A stretch of DNA of 64,000 nucleotides from Toxotes chatareus (lineage: Eukaryota; Chordata; Actinopteri; Toxotidae): NCBI GenBank assembly GCA_016801885.1, contig CM028898.1:1922001-1986000 (forward strand). The letters run 5' to 3'. Of the stretch, positions 50,020 through 61,100 are shown piece after piece. The first letter of the stretch is position 1; each line of letters opens with the position of its first letter. The notes under the pieces were generated by a model that was not told where the DNA came from, made no database searches, and saw only the letters and a program-made list of their open reading frames with translations. The position numbers were made by a program, and so were the translations under genes.

Positions 50020-51299
50020 TATTTGGAATAAACAGAGGAAGCACACAGTGATAGAGATCATGACCAGTAAGGAAAACAGCTCCGCATAATGAAACTCAAA
50101 CTTCATTAGCAGCTTCAACTTCCAGAACCTCAGCTTCCCGCCCACACTGACAGCTGATTTCTGACAGTACAGTCAGAGACACACAGGAATGAACCTGTGG
50201 CTGAGATCCCCTGAAAAGAAAAAAAAAAAAAAGTTTTCTGACTGCCATACGGACCATGACAGCATGGTCTCTGGTGCGAGTAGCAAATCAATCCCTAATT
50301 TATTTGAAACCAGCTCTTAAAATTAATAATTGACTTAATCTCTTAAAGAAGGTGGGTGAGGTGAGGGGGGGGGGGGCTGGTTATGGGGGGCTTTGTAAGT
50401 GATGAAAGGGATTTTGAATTGAATCTGTTTAGGGACAGGGAGCCAGTGGAGGCAATTACCTTAATACCCTCAGCGCCCCATTGCCACAAATTTGTGCCAA
50501 AAAATCATAATCCTTCCCTGAGTCATACCTCGGTCAAATCTGAGCTGACAGTTAGGACTTAATGTTTCCAAGCATATCATTATTTCCAGCGTCCACTGTG
50601 AATAAACGTCCACAAATCCACTTAGAAAAACTAAGACATCACAGAACTTGCTTGAAAATCATCATGTTTTTAAAGTTTCTCCAGTATCAAAGTAATCCAG
50701 TGACGGATGTCTGTATATCCATGTGTTCATTACAAACAGGAACCGCTAATAACTAATTCGGCACAGTTTTAATATTGACAGTATAACAAACCTTCAAAAA
50801 AATATACAAGCTAAAAAAATCCTAATGAAATCACTGTGAATAATTAACTAATTGTAATGACTAACTGCCCTTTGTGAGTTGGTAGTAATTATAGGTACCA
50901 TATAGGCATCTGCTGGTACAGTTATTAATAATTCTATTTAGGAAGCATAAATAAAATACTCTTTTTGTTGGACTGACCCTTTAACCTGACAGCAGGTGCG
51001 AGGCAAAAAGAAAAACACACTACGTTTCCAGTATTAACCCCCAGTGTGTCAGCTACATTGGTCACGTATGTGCGTGTATTATAAATGAATATTCAGTCGA
51101 GTCAGCGAAGAGGAAAGCACATTGATCCATTAAAGATCTGACCTGACACTCTGCAAACACTCTCCCACCTCCCTGAGTCTGATCCCTCTGCCTCTTTCCA
51201 GAGGATTTAAGTCTCTTTTGATCCACTGGCCTCATTGGCTGCATCCATCCACTTCAATATGTATGTTCACATGTTCATCTGTAGACACCCGCTCAGTTA

Positions 51300-51322
51300 T
51301 GTGTGTGTGTGTGTGTGTGTGT
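51300..51322. repeat. (GT)n microsatellite
   Basis: About eleven GT units. Confidence 0.9.
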
Positions 51323-51835
51323 TAATAGACGGACAGGCTCATGTAATATTCAGCAGACCCCGGAGCCCCTGGGTGCCACTGGTCTGCCCTGTTCTGGAAT
51401 AGAGGTGTCTGCCCTCATCTCACCTGGTGCCTGCCAAAGGAAAGTCTAGTGCCATAACCTCTTTACTACATCCCATCTCCTCCTCCTCTTCTTCCTCTCT
51501 TCCTGTCTCTCTCCCCCTCCCACCTCTCCTTTCTCCTCCAGGCTCTCTCCATCATCCTGTCTTGTCTTTTTTTTCTTCTTTCTTCCTTCTCTTGTCTTCT
51601 TATTTGTTTAAATTTTTACTAGTAGCTTATTTAAGTTACGCAGCAACTCCACAGTCATATTGTTTACACCAAAGACCAGCTGATGGCACTGAAACAGAAC
51701 AATGAAGAGCCCTGCAGAAATCAGGAAAGAGGACACACAGAGGATGCAGAGGATGAACGAAGGAAGGACAAGGGAAGAGGTTCTGACAAGAGAGATTCTT
51801 CTATGATCATGGGTAACATGAGACCAGTGCAATTT

Positions 51836-51878
51836 CCCCATTGTGGGACTATTAAAGGTTTATCTTATCTTATCTTAG
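51836..51878 (+). mobile_element. Non-LTR retrotransposon 3' tail with (TTATC)n
   Basis: CCCATTGTGGGACTATTAAA followed by GGTTTATCTTATCTTATCTT is the familiar 3' end of fish LINE-like elements: a short 'ccc..tgtgggactaataaagg' stem followed by a pentamer microsatellite. The body of the element upstream is not recognisable. Confidence 0.6.
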
Positions 51879-51882
51879 ATCA

Positions 51883-52277
51883 CTGGACAATAAGATGGAC
51901 GAGCTCACGGGCCAAGTGAGAGATAGGGAGGTTTTCCATGTGGGGTAGTGTTATATGTTTGACAGAGACACGGCTACAGGAAGATACTCTGGATCCCACC
52001 ACTACTGTCGACAGCTTTCAGACGGTTTGGGCAGACAGGATCAAATGTTTCTGCAGCCCAGACGATGACCTGTCAGCTGTGGGGCCACATCCATATTGCA
52101 TTTACAGGAAGTTCTCACCATCTTGGTTGTTGTTTACAACTCCGCCTTTCGCAAAAACCAGGCAGTCACGCGTCACGTCTGTTCACTTACTGTACTCTTT
52201 CCTAACTGTGTATCCTGCTGTTTTAACAAAGCTATTTCCCTGTGAGCATCAATAAAGTTTTTCTGATTCTGATTCTG
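51883..52277 (+). pseudogene. Truncated LINE: endonuclease fragment fused to a 3' tail
   Basis: The first frame reads LDNKMDELTGQVRDRE and stops at TAG 51946. The next frame continues with ICLTETRLQEDTLDP, then SFQTVWADR, matching the apurinic-like endonuclease block (CFTETWL...GFQTVRADR) at the start of fish non-LTR ORF2. A later piece, DLSAVGPHPYCIYRKFSPSW, resembles the next conserved part. Within about 150 bases the sequence jumps to a 3' end, CATCAATAAAGTTTTTCTGA with TTCTGA repeats at 52261-52277. So reverse transcriptase is missing and the frame is broken; this is a dead copy. The clade (L2-, Rex1- or Tx1-like) is not resolved. Confidence 0.65.
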
Positions 52278-52560
52278 TCCTCTCTCTTCTCTCCCTTCCC
52301 CTGTCTACTCTGTCATCTCTCCTATTTTTATATCCTGCTGCCACTTGGCGGTCACCCCACTATCTCCTTCCTCCCTTCATGTCCTCTCTCTGTTACTCTT
52401 TCTGTCTTCTCTCCTTTTTTTCTTTTTTTAATTTCCCTACCATCCGCTCTGTTATTTCCACCTTTCTTCTCCTTCTTCTTCCTCAGCTCAGTCTGTACCC
52501 TTTCCATATCTCTTCTTCTTCCTTGCCATGCAACCTTTCTCAGCCTTGCGTCTGCCTGTT
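52278..52560. repeat. Pyrimidine-rich tract, about 280 bp
   Basis: The + strand is dominated by C and T, with CTCTC, TTCTTC and CCTCC motifs, directly after the LINE tail. The 113- and 106-codon frames in it (52242-52583, 52379-52699) are low-complexity Ser/Leu/Phe readings and not genes. Confidence 0.7.
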
Positions 52561-53915
52561 TGCTCTCAGCGTGGCAGAATTAGCCTGTCTCTCTCAATTC
52601 CTTCACTTGATCCTGCGGGAAATGACAATGTTGCAGCCTGCTGCCATTATTTCACAGATCAAAGCGTTGAAATTGAACCTGGCTAAGCTGAAAAAATAAC
52701 CCAGGCTTCTATCGCGTTGTTCACCTTTCAGTCTCACTGCTCGCTGCCAAAAGCGGTGTGGGGACTCTGCACTCTGGGTACGTGTGTGTCTGTGTGTGTG
52801 TGCTTCCATGCCTGCTTGCATCCACAAATTGCCGGAGTGTGTCATCTGCGTTTTCAGTCTCAACACTCCCCCAGCTGGCAGGGACTGAAAGGGCAAAATA
52901 CAGTGTATCTGAAACACCAACAGCAGGAGGCAACAAGTGTTTTAAAGGCTTCAGTAATCTCTTTGACATACTTTAATTTGACGCTCTGTGCAGGGACTAG
53001 AAATGAAAGCTAATTTGAAATCTGTCCCTTTTAAAATAACGTCAGTTTGGCAGGGGATAATGATATATTGATATGGTGGTTAGGAGGAAACTAGTATAAG
53101 CATATTGTGCTGGAACATTCAAAAATGCACCATTTCTGCATTTAGATCAGTGTTTGTCCTTGTACAACCCCCCCCCCCCAAAGGAATAATTCAGCTACAG
53201 AAGAGAATATGGGATTTTATCAGCCTCCATGTTTGCCAGAAAAAAATTAGTCATGTGACCCTCACTTCACAGTGCAGCATAGCACTGAGCAGGAGGTAGG
53301 TCATCCACCCACAATGGCCAAACACAAGTATGACACTAAATATTTCACTTTTTCTTGTTTGTTTCTTTTACTTACACTGAACTCAGAAAAAAGTTTTTAT
53401 GCAGTGAAGTGCTGCTCTGGCTCGAAGCCTAATGAAAACAACTTTTCTTCTCTTTATCATTTTTAGCACAGCAGCTGTTTTATTGCCCCGTGTTTTTTTT
53501 TCTTTTCTTTTCTTCTTTTTTTTTTTAATCAGGCCTTTTTAAATATTGTCTTATAAACAGTTTCAGAGACCTAAATAAGCCAGAGTTAGCTGTAACTGCT
53601 GTTGCAATGTTTTTAATGTTTTATTTTAATGCCCTTATTGGATTTTCTCATTACCAATATTTTATACATTCTTTTAGTTTTATAACCCAGTCGAATATTG
53701 TTTGGAGACAGAACCAGCTGGAAACAAGTGGTGTAAACAATAAGCTGCTATGTAACATATACAGTATAAATGGTGACTACAAGTCTTCCCTAACTGACTG
53801 TAGCGCATGACCTCTTTATAAATTACAGTTAAGGATTACATGAAGTCTTCTATCAAGGAGGCAGAGGAAGGTTTTCATATTGGTTTGAGTTAGACATCCA
53901 CTGGGGACACTTGAA

Positions 53916-54330
53916 AGCACTGGTTCCCAGAGTGGGTGCTGTGGCACCCTGGGCTGTCTGGAGGACGGGTCAAGGATGCTGCAGGATTTATTTTAGTTTT
54001 TCCTTTTTTTTTTTTTTTTTTTTTTACATCTAAATTACTGTATTAAAAATCCAGTTAAATATGAAATTATGCATGGAAGGGTGCCATCATAAGATAAAGG
54101 GGTGCTATGGTTTAAACAATGATTGGGGATAGGCCTATTGAAATATCACATACACATTCAGGCAAAGTATCAAAAATGGATTTTCAAAACACATATCATC
54201 TTGAATAATTTCAGGAACCTAACAATGGCCGAATCCTTATTCCTTCATGTTGAGATCCAGTCTTGTGGAGGAGCCCTGACACCAGATACAGTACTTCCCA
54301 TGAAGCTGCCATGCACTTAACTGGGGGGGG
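53916..54330 (+). repeat. Probable hAT-like relic
   Basis: GCACTGGTTCCCAGAGTGGG opens the segment and continues TGCTGTGGCACCCTGGGC, similar to hAT-derived fish repeats. A T-run and AT-rich body follow, with GGGTGCCATC and GGGGTGCTATGG echoing the start. The far end is not defined. Confidence 0.35.
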
Positions 54331-54489
54331 GTTCAATAGGGGCCCAACAGCAAATTCCCTCTAACAGAATAATCCAGCCAAATGTGGACCAGTGAAGTCG
54401 CTGCGCAATTTCGAAGCAACTCATGTTGCAAAATTGAGAAAATGAGGAAGGGTGGATTCTCTGTAGTTGTACATATTGTAACAGTCACA

Positions 54490-54516
54490 ACACACACACA
54501 CACACACACACACACA
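54490..54516. repeat. (CA)n microsatellite
   Basis: About thirteen CA units. Confidence 0.9.
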
Positions 54517-57460
54517 TAACCACATTACTGGGAGATCTGTGGTTGTTCCTGTGATTATGCGCATGCAGATTCTTGAAAGTACTGGAGCTGATGATACCAC
54601 CATTATAGTCCAATCAGCTGAGCCATCTGGCTGCCCGTTAAACACCAAATTATGGCCACCAAAACTGTAATGTGCTGACACTGTCTCCGCGGCTGATACC
54701 TCTGGTTTTACAAAGATAGACAATTGCAAAAGATGCTCAGGCCTGGTATAACAAGAATTTGTCTTTTATTTTATTTATCTATTTATTTTTTTTGACACAA
54801 CAACAAAGAAGAAAGGAGCAAATTATGTGTGATCTCACAACAGCTGCGGTTGCCAGTGTAATATGGGAGCAGACAAGAATGGGCGGGACGTGTCAAGTGC
54901 AATGGGAGTTTCAAGTCAAGTGGGTAATGGTCTCACCAGCAGTTTGTGTGTGTATATCTGTGCATGTATATGTGTGTGTGAGTGTGTAGAGGTGTTGGGG
55001 CTGAGATGGGTGGAGGTATGGTGTGTGCGCAGCCACGGTTCTGAACATCTGGGCGTCTTTTTGAAGTACCCAGGTGGATAGTGTAGTGACAGCTGCACTG
55101 CTTCCCTCCATGCCTCTCAGAAAGACGAAGGGAGCTTGACAAGCAGGAAATCCCCCTTGATCTACAACGCCTCCCCTCCCCCCCACGCCGTCTCCACACC
55201 TCACCCCCGAAAACCTGTCTTTTCTTCGTGTCGCTCTTGCTTTATATGCTGCCGCCACCACCACCTACCCTCCGTCATAGTCGATCTGGGCAGATAGAGC
55301 AGCTCCACAGGTAGATGCACGCCGTGTTACCCTGAAGAGCTCTGCCCATCAACAGTGGTCTGCCGCAGGGAGCAGAAGCAAGCTGTTGCTTTTGTGGCTG
55401 GTCGAGCATGTCAATGAGCGGGGGTGTGTGTGTGTCGTCCAAAGGTTAGGTACAGAAGAGTGGAATAAGACAACAAGGCAAAAAGGAAAGTAGTGAACTA
55501 AAGCAGCAGCGCCAAACCCATCTGAAAAATCACTTACAAGATATTAGCTGTTCGATGTAATAAATGTTAGTGGCTGGTGTTGAGTGTGTGCAGTGGACTT
55601 ACCATCACCAGTCTCAGAGGGAAGAGTGATCCTGAATGTTTCTTTGAAGTAAACATTTTAGCTTCCAAAAAGCTTTGGAAGGGTTTTTCTTGATCTTTGC
55701 TCTCAATTATAATGATAAATCTCTTTTCTTCAACGTGATGAAACTTGTAGTCGTGTTTGGTGCAGATAAAAAGGCTGCTGAAAACTTTTCTCAGCCAGTT
55801 AGAAAACTCAGAAGTAATTGCTTATTCATTTAAGTAAGTTTCCCTTTTAACTTTCTCTGCAGATTCGAGCGACATAATGCTCTTCTCGAAGCTCTGCGCT
55901 CGGATTCTTCCGCTCCGTGGCCTCTATTCACTGCGATTTTGATTTGTATTTGTGCGATATATATTTCCAAGGCACCGTAAATGTGATGTACTAATTGGTT
56001 TGAGATGTAGTGAAGCAGCAACACTGGTTTCTTTACGTTTGTGCTTATAAAACTATAAGTAACATGAAGATCACATTTCACCTTGCTGAAGTTCGGCAAG
56101 CGCTCACACCTTTGCGCGCTCATTGTAAGCCTGTGCAGAAGGGCCAGGTGTGTTGAGTATGAATGGATGTGTGTGGGTGTATGTGTCTCCGAGAAGGAAG
56201 AGAAAAAAAATTGTTGTGAGTATAACCTCCATAACTGTAGCCCACAGAGTCCCAAAATGTTTCACTCCATCTCCCAAACAGCATGCACCTCCATACTCTG
56301 ATCTAATTTACCAATCAGCCAGCGTAATTACGCCCTAAGATCTGCTCTGCTGGGCAAAATGGCTTCTCTCTTCTGCTCGAGTGGCGCAAATAAAACCACT
56401 GCCCTGTCGCTCCCGATGAACAAAGAGAGAGAGGGAGAGACAGACGAACCTGAAGGAGAGCAGCAGTGTTACAAATGAAAGTCTTTGCAGATTAATCAGG
56501 AAAGCCTCAGTTGTGTGCTTCTGGTAATTAAGGGAGAGATTAATGATGATTCTAATATGGTCTTGTTGTAGCGTATGAAATACTATAAATGGTGATGAGG
56601 AAACCGATTTGGGTTTTTACGACTGCACAAGGTGGATTCATAAAATTTGCATCCTGCATTAAGGATATTAGCGACACTTAGCTCCCCTCCGCTTCAAGGC
56701 ATTCTTCCTTTCTCCACATACTGTGCAACCCGACCTCTCCCTTTGTTCCTCCTCCATCCTCTCCACCGTTTTCAAGCAGCAACAACAACACACCTAGACC
56801 TTTGTAATGAGCCCTGCAGTGAACTGGATTGAACTGGAAAGAAGTGGAGTTAGGCATGGTTGCCCTCCTTCTCCCTTTACGCTTACAACAGGCTATAGAG
56901 CTCCTGAGCTCACTGATTGGGTTTTTAATTAGCCATTTGTCCCTGTTCGTGACCGTCCTCAGACCTGTCAGCCTCCCTCTTCTGTCTGTCTTTCACCTGC
57001 TGATCAAAAAGCAGAGGGAGGCAGCGCCCCAAAAAAACTGTTGCCATAAATATTTATTTAATTTACCAGCAGATAGAAGTTTTGTTTTTTTCCGCTCTTG
57101 TACACGCTTTGGTTTGGAAATAATGAATTGTGCATCAGGGGCTGTTTCAGGGATGTAACCAGTGACCTCCTGGTTCCAGGACTCAGCCATGTCTGTGTGC
57201 TCAGCCCAAACAAATCCACAAGGCATTGTTACAGGCCTTAAAATAGATAATCCTGTCTGTGTGTTGGACTGTATAGAGTCACAGGTCAGCTGTTATCAGA
57301 TGTTGAGGCGGGCAGACTGCGCCTGGTGTGTGCCCTCCACATAACCTCTAAGGCTTGAACACAAGAGAGATTAGGATGAAGCACTAAGCCTTTACCAAAG
57401 GTGGTGATGCAACAAAGATGAGATTATAGAACCGAGGTCGTAGAATCTCACTGTGAATAT

Positions 57461-58048
57461 AAACTCAGTGAGTACTTCATTAGGAAGACATTAATAACAC
57501 CTCCCTTTGCCCTCAAAACAGCCATAATTCTTCTTGGCATTGATTCCACAAGATGTTGGAAACATTTCTTTGAGATTCTGCTCCATGTTCACATGATTCA
57601 TCACAATATTCAAGCTGCCAATCTCCTGTTCTACCACATCCCAAAGGCGTTCTACTGGATTCAGGTCAGGAGACTGGGGGAGGTTCACTGAAGTTCACTG
57701 ATCTCACTGTCATGTTGATGAAACCAGTTTGAGATGACTTCAGCTTTGTGACATGGAGCATGATCTTGTCGGAAGTAGCCATTAGAAGATGGTGAACTGT
57801 GGCCATAAAGGGATGAACATGGTCAGAAACAACACTCAGACAGACTGAGACATTCAGACCATGATTGATTGGTATTAAGGCCCAAAGTGAACCAAGAAAA
57901 CATCCCCCACACCATCACCAGCCTGGACTGTTGACACAAGGCAGGTTGGGTTCATGGTTTCATGCTGCTGATGCCAAAACTCTGACCCTACCATCTGCAG
58001 CCTCAGCAGAAATCCAGATCCTTCAGACCAGGCTACGTTTTTCCAGTC
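57461..58048 (-). pseudogene. IS630/Tc1-like transposase relic (fish DNA transposon)
   Basis: The outer end AACTCAGTGAGTACTTCATT is the terminal sequence I recall for a fish element of the IS630-Tc1-mariner group. On the minus strand DHAPCHKAEVISNWFHQH (Asp codon at 57762-57764) is the second-Asp block of the DDE domain. PQSPDLNPVERLWDVV, in another frame (within 57491-57688), is the downstream block before the last catalytic acidic residue. Stops and at least one frameshift lie between them. The copy is cut off at about 58048, where the N-terminal half and the second terminal repeat would lie. Dead copy; nothing is expressed. Confidence 0.8.
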
Positions 58049-58070
58049 ACCTGGAATACTAAATACAAAG

Positions 58071-58100
58071 CACTATGATTAGCGTTTGCTAATCATAGTG
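58071..58100. repeat. Perfect 13-bp inverted repeat with 4-nt loop
   Basis: CACTATGATTAGC, GTTT, GCTAATCATAGTG. It sits about 22 bases beyond the truncated end of the Tc1-like relic. Confidence 0.9.
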
Positions 58101-61100
58101 CAATGTTAACAAGCTCTTTTAATTAAGTCTTCTCATTGTGCCCTCTTCTTCTGACTTGCAGGATTAGCACCTCCTAATACTCATCTAACAACAGTGATGG
58201 AAGCTCACATGAACTCTTATTTTCTTTTGCCAGTTGTGGATAGAAACTTGACTTATGACTTTTTGATAAGATGCTACTTTTGAACTTAAATATATGTTTA
58301 CAGTGTTGTAAGCACCACAAATATCCCATTCACCTCCACTGTATTAAAGTGGAGGCAGAGCTATTTGAGACATTTCAAAGACTGGACAAATAAAATCAAA
58401 ATTATCCACATAGCTAAATACCATGAAGAGTAAGTGGAATTTTGTTGAACAGACTTGCTACTGGAAGGAATACATTATCCAGAGATGTGTGAGCCTGTCC
58501 TCAGACATTAGGACTCCAAAGGAACGTTTTCCTTCCCTTTCAAAGCTGAACACACTCTCTTCTACAGCGATTAGACTGCTACATTTTTTTGGCAACTACA
58601 CCTAAGTGGGAGGGGGCTGACAATTTGTGAAATCTCACAAAGTGCTTTTGGCAAAAAGAGGATTTCAAGCCCAAAGGTCATCTCGAGAGCTGAGTCATTC
58701 TTTAGTTCAAATAGACCACGAAAATTGGCTACGTTTTCCATTTTAGAGTTGTATGTTTTATCCAATTGAAGTCTGGGTCCTGCTGCTGAGACTCTCTGTT
58801 TGCTGGGTTTTTTTTTTTCTACCTGTCCACTGCATTCATCTCTGACAGACCCAGCCACCATTCTGTTGCCTCCTCTTCCTCCACATTTTTTCTCCCCTCT
58901 CTCTCTCTCTCTGTCTGTCTCTTATCTCCCACAGCTGTCCTGTCCTCCGTCACATCAGCTTTGCTCTGTCATCTCCCACACCGTGCAGATGTTTCATCCT
59001 CGCTACAGCATCTGCCCTCCCCCACCCCCCTTCCTACCCTCCTCCTCCTCCTCTTCTTCTCCTTCCTCCTCTTCTACTTGACCTCCTTGTCCTCTGCTAA
59101 CTCATCTCTTACTGTTTGTAGCCCACGCTGAGGGCTTGACTGACACACAACACTGCTGTGTGGAGAGCTCTCCAAAACAGCTCCCTAACACACAGACAAA
59201 GAGCAAAGTGAGTAGCTGAGTAAAAACCACCACACATTAGTAGTAGACCATGAAAACAATAGAAATTCATACTTGTGCAGTACTCTTACTGACATTTGCA
59301 TTAGTTTTGTGTGCTGCTATTTTTATTTTTTTGCTTACCCACTGTTTAACTACAATTCCTAGAGAAGAACGGTTACCTCTGAGCATAATTCAGATAGCCA
59401 TAACATTTGTCACGACAATACTACTGGGAAAGGAATTTAGAAATATCTAATCATACTTCCCAGAGACACGATTGCTTTTCAGCTAAGATTCCAGTTTTGT
59501 GGTGTCATTAATTATCCTACACAACAAAGAGTGCATTTGTTTATGTGAACAAGCTTTAGTGTATTCATTTACTTTTGTCTGAGAGGCTTGTTGTTTAGCT
59601 TGCTGCTTTCAGCAAAAGTGTACTGTAGTTTCTGTGGCTGAACTACTTCCAATGAAGAGAGTATCTTGTAGCTTCACTAGTCAGGGTTTCAAAGTAGCTT
59701 CCTTTACACAGCTCTGGTTCACTATTCCAGTTCATTAATTCCACTTCTACTTTGCAGCACAGAGGTAATAACCCACCTCTTTCCTGACAGCCAGAGGGGT
59801 ACAGTCCACAAACTTGGGTCTTGTTCATATGCAGCCTCAGTAGTTAGTTCCACTGTTCCCTTCACTACAAAAACCATTTCTGGGGCTTTTAATGTGAAAT
59901 AGCTGCAGGAAGTGTTGACTTCCTTGTACATTGGCTTCATGCTGGTTAATAGAAAGTTTTGAGAAAGGATTAAATCTTATTAATGAGTGAGCAAAAGATA
60001 TATATATATTCAGTTGTTGAGACTATGACATGATTCTGTTGTTGAAATGACCCTGTATCCCTGAGAAGATCTTCATCCTCATAAAAATGACTTTGTTACT
60101 GCATCAACATACATCTTCCCTCTATTTGTCAGATATTAGCTGTGTGCGGCGTCATTGCTCCAATCTTGTCTTTCCATCAGGTTCTTTATGGCGAGTCTTT
60201 TATGAAGTGAGAGGTTCACGCCCGTCAGAGGAGGCGGACAGAGTGACACGAGGCGAGCTATCTTGACACTGTGTTTCACTTTGACTATGAAAACCAATAT
60301 CCTTGATATTTGCCCAACAGAGTTTCTCATTTTGAGGAATCATGGAATCATGGAAATCATGGAATCGTGTCGTGTGACAGCGGGGGCATTTTGCAGGGCA
60401 CAGGAAATGAGCCGGATATGTTGTATGTTTAGCTTTCCCTCAGGTGAAGCTGTCAACGCTAACGTGCAGACATCAGAGGAGGGTTTTCAGTAATGTCTCT
60501 GTCTATCAGCAGATGGGTTACTCTTGTGTTACATGACATAACGGTGGCACAGACAACCGAATCATCCTCCATGTTCCCGAACACACATGGCTGACATGTG
60601 TCATCACATGAAGTCTCCACCTCTGTCGCCTTTATTTTCTCTCTTTCTGTGTGTCTCCCCCTGTGTCACCCCTTCTGGCAGACACGACGGTGCCCGCGTG
60701 GGGAGACGTTTGGGGATGTTGTAACTCCCTTGAACAGATGAGATCAACACTGTAGCCTGGGGGGGACGCCTTTTCAGAGAAACGTGACGGTACATCACAT
60801 GAAGAATCTGAAATAATGAAAGGGAAATCCATGTCATCTCCATGTCGGTTCCATCTTTGGATTCCTCTGCACGCGTTGCCATTATGAAGACATTTAAAAT
60901 TGTGTGAGGCCATTTTTATCGCCCCCATGTGGCTGCAAAGACCACACAAATTCTGGAGAAGAATGAAGGGCACGAGTGAGGAGAATGTGGATTTCCTGCA
61001 GGTTTGACGAACTGAAGTTTAGCGCTCTTTCAATATCCACCACACCTGTCAGGCTTTCTGGGAAGACTGATATTTCATGTATCTTCACGAAATTGTCTGA

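Larger units (their letters stand above)
49076..51640. other. Intronic sequence without a supported gene
   Basis: Contains a T-rich patch at 49329-49358 followed by CA-rich sequence, the long TG microsatellite at 49959-50018, an A-run at 50219-50232, a G-run at 50365-50376, a GT run at 51300-51322, and a CT-rich tract at about 51468-51600. Confidence 0.55.
52561..57460. other. Intronic sequence without a supported gene
   Basis: Includes a C-run at 53167-53179, T-runs near 53515-53527 and 54004-54025, a hAT-like end at 53919, a CA microsatellite at 54490-54516, and GT-rich sequence at 54940-54990. A TAAT-rich part at about 56490-56560 and another at about 56920-56935 look enhancer-like. The 141-codon minus frame at 55830-56255 shows no domain I recognise. 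Confidence 0.5.

Noticed and set aside
52242..52699. Two overlapping frames rich in Ser, Leu and Phe
   Set aside because: They come from the pyrimidine-rich tract and would be low-complexity peptides.
54911..55264. 117-codon minus frame and its overlapping partners
   Set aside because: Three frames of the same region are open at once because of GT/CA-rich composition; none looks like a protein family.
55830..56255. 141-codon minus-strand open frame
   Set aside because: No recognised domain, overlaps other frames on the opposite strand, and sits in ordinary intron.
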